NCBI GenBank assembly: GCA_027943245.1
Contig: JANDJZ010000770.1
Location: forward strand, 1 to 19,871
DNA length: 19,871 bases
Reading direction: 5' to 3'
From: Acanthamoeba sp. SK_2022b
Taxonomy: Eukaryota; Discosea; Longamoebia; Acanthamoebidae
A program made the translations under genes and the position numbers. Below are positions 16,743 through 19,871 of the stretch, piece by piece. The notes beneath the pieces are model-generated. The model searched no databases and was not told the DNA's origin. It worked only from the letters and a program-made list of their open reading frames with translations. The first letter of the stretch is position 1. Every line of letters starts with the position of its first letter.

Positions 16743-19151
16743 TATTATTGTTTTAAAAATGGAAAAAATGGGATGTAGCGCCCCAGTTTTAAACGACTTA
16801 GATTTTTATTTTCGTTTTTTTAAAATAATAAACGAAAATAAACGACAATAATGAACTAATTGGGATTTTATTTTGCAGGCGTTTGGTAACGCGCGGACGC
16901 GGTTCAACAACAACTCTAGCCGCTTCGGTAAGTTCATCGAGATCTGGTTCGGCAAATACGGCAACACCATCACTGGGTCGGCCCTGCGCACCTACCTCCT
17001 CGAGAAGTCGCGAATCGTGAAGCCCGCCCTGGGGGAGCGCAACTTCCACATCTTCTACCAGCTCCTCGACGGCCTCCACCCCGAAATCGTACGTGGCCCT
17101 CTCCCGTGACATGCCGGTCCTTCTTCTTCATGATGATGGATGCTCACGGCTATCTTGTTACAAACGAAAATAGAAACAACGGCTGATGCTGCGGGACGCA
17201 GGCGACTACTACTACCTGGCCCAGTCCGAGTGCCTGCACATCGAAGGCGTGAGCGACGCCGCCCACTTCCAGCACACGGTCAACGCCATGAACATCATGG
17301 GCCTCACGCCCGACGAGCAGATGGACATGTTTGCGGTGATTGCCGCCGTGCTGCATCTGGGCAACGTGCGCTTCTACGAGGGCCGCGGCGAGGCCGCCCA
17401 GCTCGAGCCCGAGGAGTCCGACGCCGACGAGGCCTGGGGCAAGGAGAAGCGGTATGCTCCCCTTCACCGCTTTGCCTCTGCTTGACGTCCTACACGTAGA
17501 CTCACTGTGACGGAATTTGTGGCATGTAGAGGACAAGGACTCGCGCATAGCCCGAATGCCTCGCTCAACCGTGCTTGTTGGCTGCTGGGCTGCGAGCCCG
17601 AGGAGGTCGCCAAGTCGTTCCTTCAGCGGTAAGTCTGGTTTGCTTGTCTCGATGTTTTTCTATTTCTAAATATTTATATTTTTTACAATATTTTTTGACT
17701 ATTTTCCCCCCAATTATTCAGACAAATCACGGTGGCCGGCGGCGAGCAGTTGGTCACGCCACTCAACAAGGAGAAGGCCGAGAACAGCCGCGACTCCCTC
17801 TCCATGCTCCTCTACAGCAAGCTGTTCGACTGGTATGCACATACCGCCCGCCACCCACTCCCACCCAACTGCTGACCGACCTTGTGCAACCGTCGTGCCG
17901 GGGCAGGCTGGTGTCCAAGATCAACGATTCGCTGCGCGAGGAGGCCCAGGCCCAGGCCCAGCCGGCCAGCGCCGCCGCCGCCCCGCAGGCGGCTTCGGCC
18001 GGCAAGCCCGGGAGCTCGTCCTTCTTCAAGAACGTCGCGAGCGCCGTCACGTCGTCGTTTGTCGCCTCGCCCTCCGCAGGCGGCGGCCCGCCCTCGTTCG
18101 TGTCGACGTCGGGCTCGTCGTCGACCGCCGGCGCGAGGCCGCCCAACCCGCAGGCCCACGCGTTCATCGGCATCCTGGACATCTACGGCTTCGAGTGCTT
18201 CGACGTCAACGGGTTCCCCCAGTTCTGCATCAACTATGCCAACGAGCGCCTGCAGCAGCACTTCAACACCCACATCTTCAGTACGGATCCCTCCTTCTCC
18301 GTGGGCGAGCGTGTCGCTCGCACATGCCAGCGCATGCTGACGTGGCACATGGACGTGGACAGAGCACGAGCAGCAGGAGTACATCAAGGAGAAGATCGAT
18401 TGGTCGTGGGTGACGTTCCAGGACAACCAGGGCTGCATCGACCTGCTCGAGAACAAGCCCCTCTGCATCCTCTCGCTACTCGACGAGGAGTGCCGCTTCC
18501 CCAACGGCACGTGTCACTGCATTCCTCAGCACATTCCACACAAAATATTTATGCGTATTTATTTATTTATTTATTGTGATTTCTTATTTATTTATTTATT
18601 TTTATTATACTTCGGTTCAGGTTCGGACGAGAGCTTTGCGGCCAAGGTGCGTAAGACGCACGAGAAGGACCCGTTCTTCGCCACGCCTCGGTTCAGCACC
18701 AGCGCCTTCTCCATCAAGCACTACGCCGGCATCGTCGACTACGAGGCCCGAGTGCGTGTTTCGCTGGTTCCCCCCCCCCCAATGCGTGCTTGGTCTCATT
18801 CATTGCGCGGTCGCCGCGTCGCGTCGCGTCGTGCAGACGGGCTTCCTGGACAAGAACAAGGACTTCTCCGTGCCGGCCCACCCGGTGCTGCTGCAGAAGG
18901 CGGCCAACGGCTTCATCAAGTTCCTGTTCTCGGCGGCCAATAGGAGCTCCTTGGCCCCGCCGGCCGGCGGCGAGAGCAGGCGAGGCAGCGCCATCGCCGG
19001 CCGCCCGGGCAGCGTAGGCGGAGGTGGCGCGTCGTCCTTCCAGTTCATGGGCGTCGCCACCCAGTTCAAGACCTCGCTCAAGCACCTCATGGAGACCATC
19101 GGGTACTGGCGCCGCTTCCCGACCACCGCGTATTTGGCCGCGCTCATTTCC

Positions 19152-19214
<63 letters not shown>

Positions 19215-19770
19215 CACGGCACACGCAGAGCGACGCAGCCGCATTTCGTGAGATGCATCAAGCCCAACTACGAGCAGCTGCCCAACCTGTTCGACAAGCC
19301 ACGGGTACTCGCTCGCCTTTCTGCCCCACCTGCGAGCATCGTGTATTTAACACCACCACCACCACCACCACCACCACCACCACCACCACCACCACCACCA
19401 CCAACACAAACGCACCGCGCACAGGTGTTGCATCAGTTGCGTTGCGGAGGTGTGATGGAGGCCGTGCGGATCGCCTCAGCGGGCTACCCCTCCCGCACGC
19501 CCTACAAGAACTTCTACGCCAGGTAGGGGGAGCCCTCCTCCCCCCCGGTGCCCGGCTGGGCCGCACGTACGGATTGATTGGCTGACGTCACGCCACGTCA
19601 CGCGCGACTCCCCCCCAATCCTCCTTCCCCCACGCAGGTACCAGATCTTGAAGAAGCACGAGCAGGGCGAGGACTCGCGTTCGTCGTGCCACTCGCTCTT
19701 CCAGGCCCTCGGCATCCAAAAGATCGAGGGCCAGTTTGGCGAGACCAAGATCTTCCTCAAGGCCGGCATG
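15570..19770 (+). CDS. Myosin heavy chain motor domain, 3' end outside window
   Basis: Sixteen exons join without a stop for 867 residues: 15570-15599, 15779-15943, 16023-16139, 16254-16358, 16434-16697, 16879-17088, 17174-17451, 17530-17628, 17722-17832, 17907-18280, 18363-18506, 18621-18751, 18837-19102, 19229-19304, 19425-19522 and 19638-19770. An actin-based ATPase motor. Seen in order: N-terminal SH3-like strand [18 protein letters not shown]-loop GESGAGKT (179-186), switch [11 protein letters not shown], switch II DIYGFE (551-556), [26 protein letters not shown], loop 2, HFVRCIKPN (about 770-778), the SH1-helix region [10 protein letters not shown] and converter [11 protein letters not shown]. 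Odd: an Ala/Ser/Gly/Pro-rich insert of about 70 residues (about 471-541) before switch II, and a Gly/Ser-rich loop 2. Exon 11 to 12 fits only with a GC donor (18507). IQ motifs and tail would follow outside; class not assigned, though the SH3-like start argues against class I. Confidence 0.94.
16213..16243 (+). repeat. (TTTA)n tract in myosin intron 3
   Basis: ATTT/TTTA tetranucleotide run just before the TAG acceptor of exon 4. Similar tracts occur in myosin intron 11 and near 15470. Confidence 0.85.
16712..16748 (+). repeat. (ATT)n tract in myosin intron 5
   Basis: About eleven ATT units shortly after the exon 5 donor. Confidence 0.85.
18548..18604 (+). repeat. (TTTA)n tract in myosin intron 11
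   Basis: Two blocks of TTTA units separated by a short spacer, within the intron that seems to use a GC donor. Confidence 0.85.
19153..19213 (+). repeat. (CA)n microsatellite in myosin intron 13
   Basis: About 30 CA units ending 15 bases before the exon 14 acceptor, displacing a normal pyrimidine tract. Confidence 0.97.
19351..19402 (+). repeat. (CAC)n trinucleotide repeat in myosin intron 14
   Basis: About 17 CAC units, intronic by exon phase on both sides; the acceptor at 19422-19424 follows after a short spacer. Confidence 0.95.
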
Positions 19771-19804
19771 GTACCGCTGCTCTCCCTCCCCACTCGACGC
19801 GCGC

Positions 19805-19805
<1 letters not shown>

Positions 19806-19867
<62 letters not shown>
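19806..19867 (+). repeat. (CA)n microsatellite in myosin intron 16
   Basis: About 31 CA units in the last, incomplete intron at the window edge. Confidence 0.95.
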
Positions 19868-19869
<2 letters not shown>

Positions 19870-19871
19870 CC

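Noticed and set aside
1..19871. CRISPR arrays, tRNA genes, insertion sequences, bacterial operons
   Set aside because: No spaced direct repeats, no cloverleaf with matching A and B boxes, no terminal-repeat transposon ends seen by eye; gene structure is eukaryotic throughout.

Overview
This is nuclear DNA from a GC-rich, intron-dense protist, most likely Acanthamoeba or a close relative. The evidence is a complete eukaryotic 5S rRNA gene that looks Acanthamoeba-like from memory (not checked by search), short introns in almost every gene, strong CpG-rich codon use, and conserved eukaryotic proteins (SIRT1-type sirtuin, PEX7, myosin heavy chain). Exons were assembled by hand from splice signals, reading phase and family motifs. 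No transcript data were available, so individual junctions may be off by a few bases.

Layout, left to right. 1-955 is an AT-richer, extremely CpG-poor island that carries the decayed 3' end of an unknown gene. 974-2737 (+) is a TraB-domain protein in 7 exons. 2738-3214 is intergenic and holds an internally deleted 5S rRNA copy and a textbook trimeric heat-shock element. 3215-5789 (+) is an armadillo-like/BTB protein with two single-base frame breaks in T runs and a truncated 3' end. 5760-7780 is a second CpG-poor island holding a decayed plus-strand gene and an unrecognised minus-strand gene. 7637-9651 (-) is a secreted PAP29-like metallophosphoesterase; one of its introns contains an intact 5S rRNA gene on the opposite strand. 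9652-10009 is a shared divergent promoter. 10010-12791 (+) is a SIRT1-type deacetylase with a long serine-rich tail. 13366-15148 (+) is PEX7, broken by an 8-bp tandem duplication. 15570 to the window end (+) is the motor domain of a myosin heavy chain, cut off inside an intron.

The genes do not form a pathway; this is ordinary eukaryotic gene packing. The most interesting signals are: (i) two sharply bounded CpG-depleted islands, one holding a gene whose in-frame stops are explained by C-to-T change, as expected for methylated and silenced foreign or mobile DNA; (ii) the intron-nested 5S gene and its deleted relative; (iii) a near-perfect 22-bp inverted repeat enclosing a 3' splice site of the sirtuin gene; (iv) two candidate GC-AG introns with the same donor context; and (v) three small indels in otherwise intact genes, which are either assembly errors or real allelic lesions. 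Dinucleotide arrays of (CA)n or (GT)n are all intronic.
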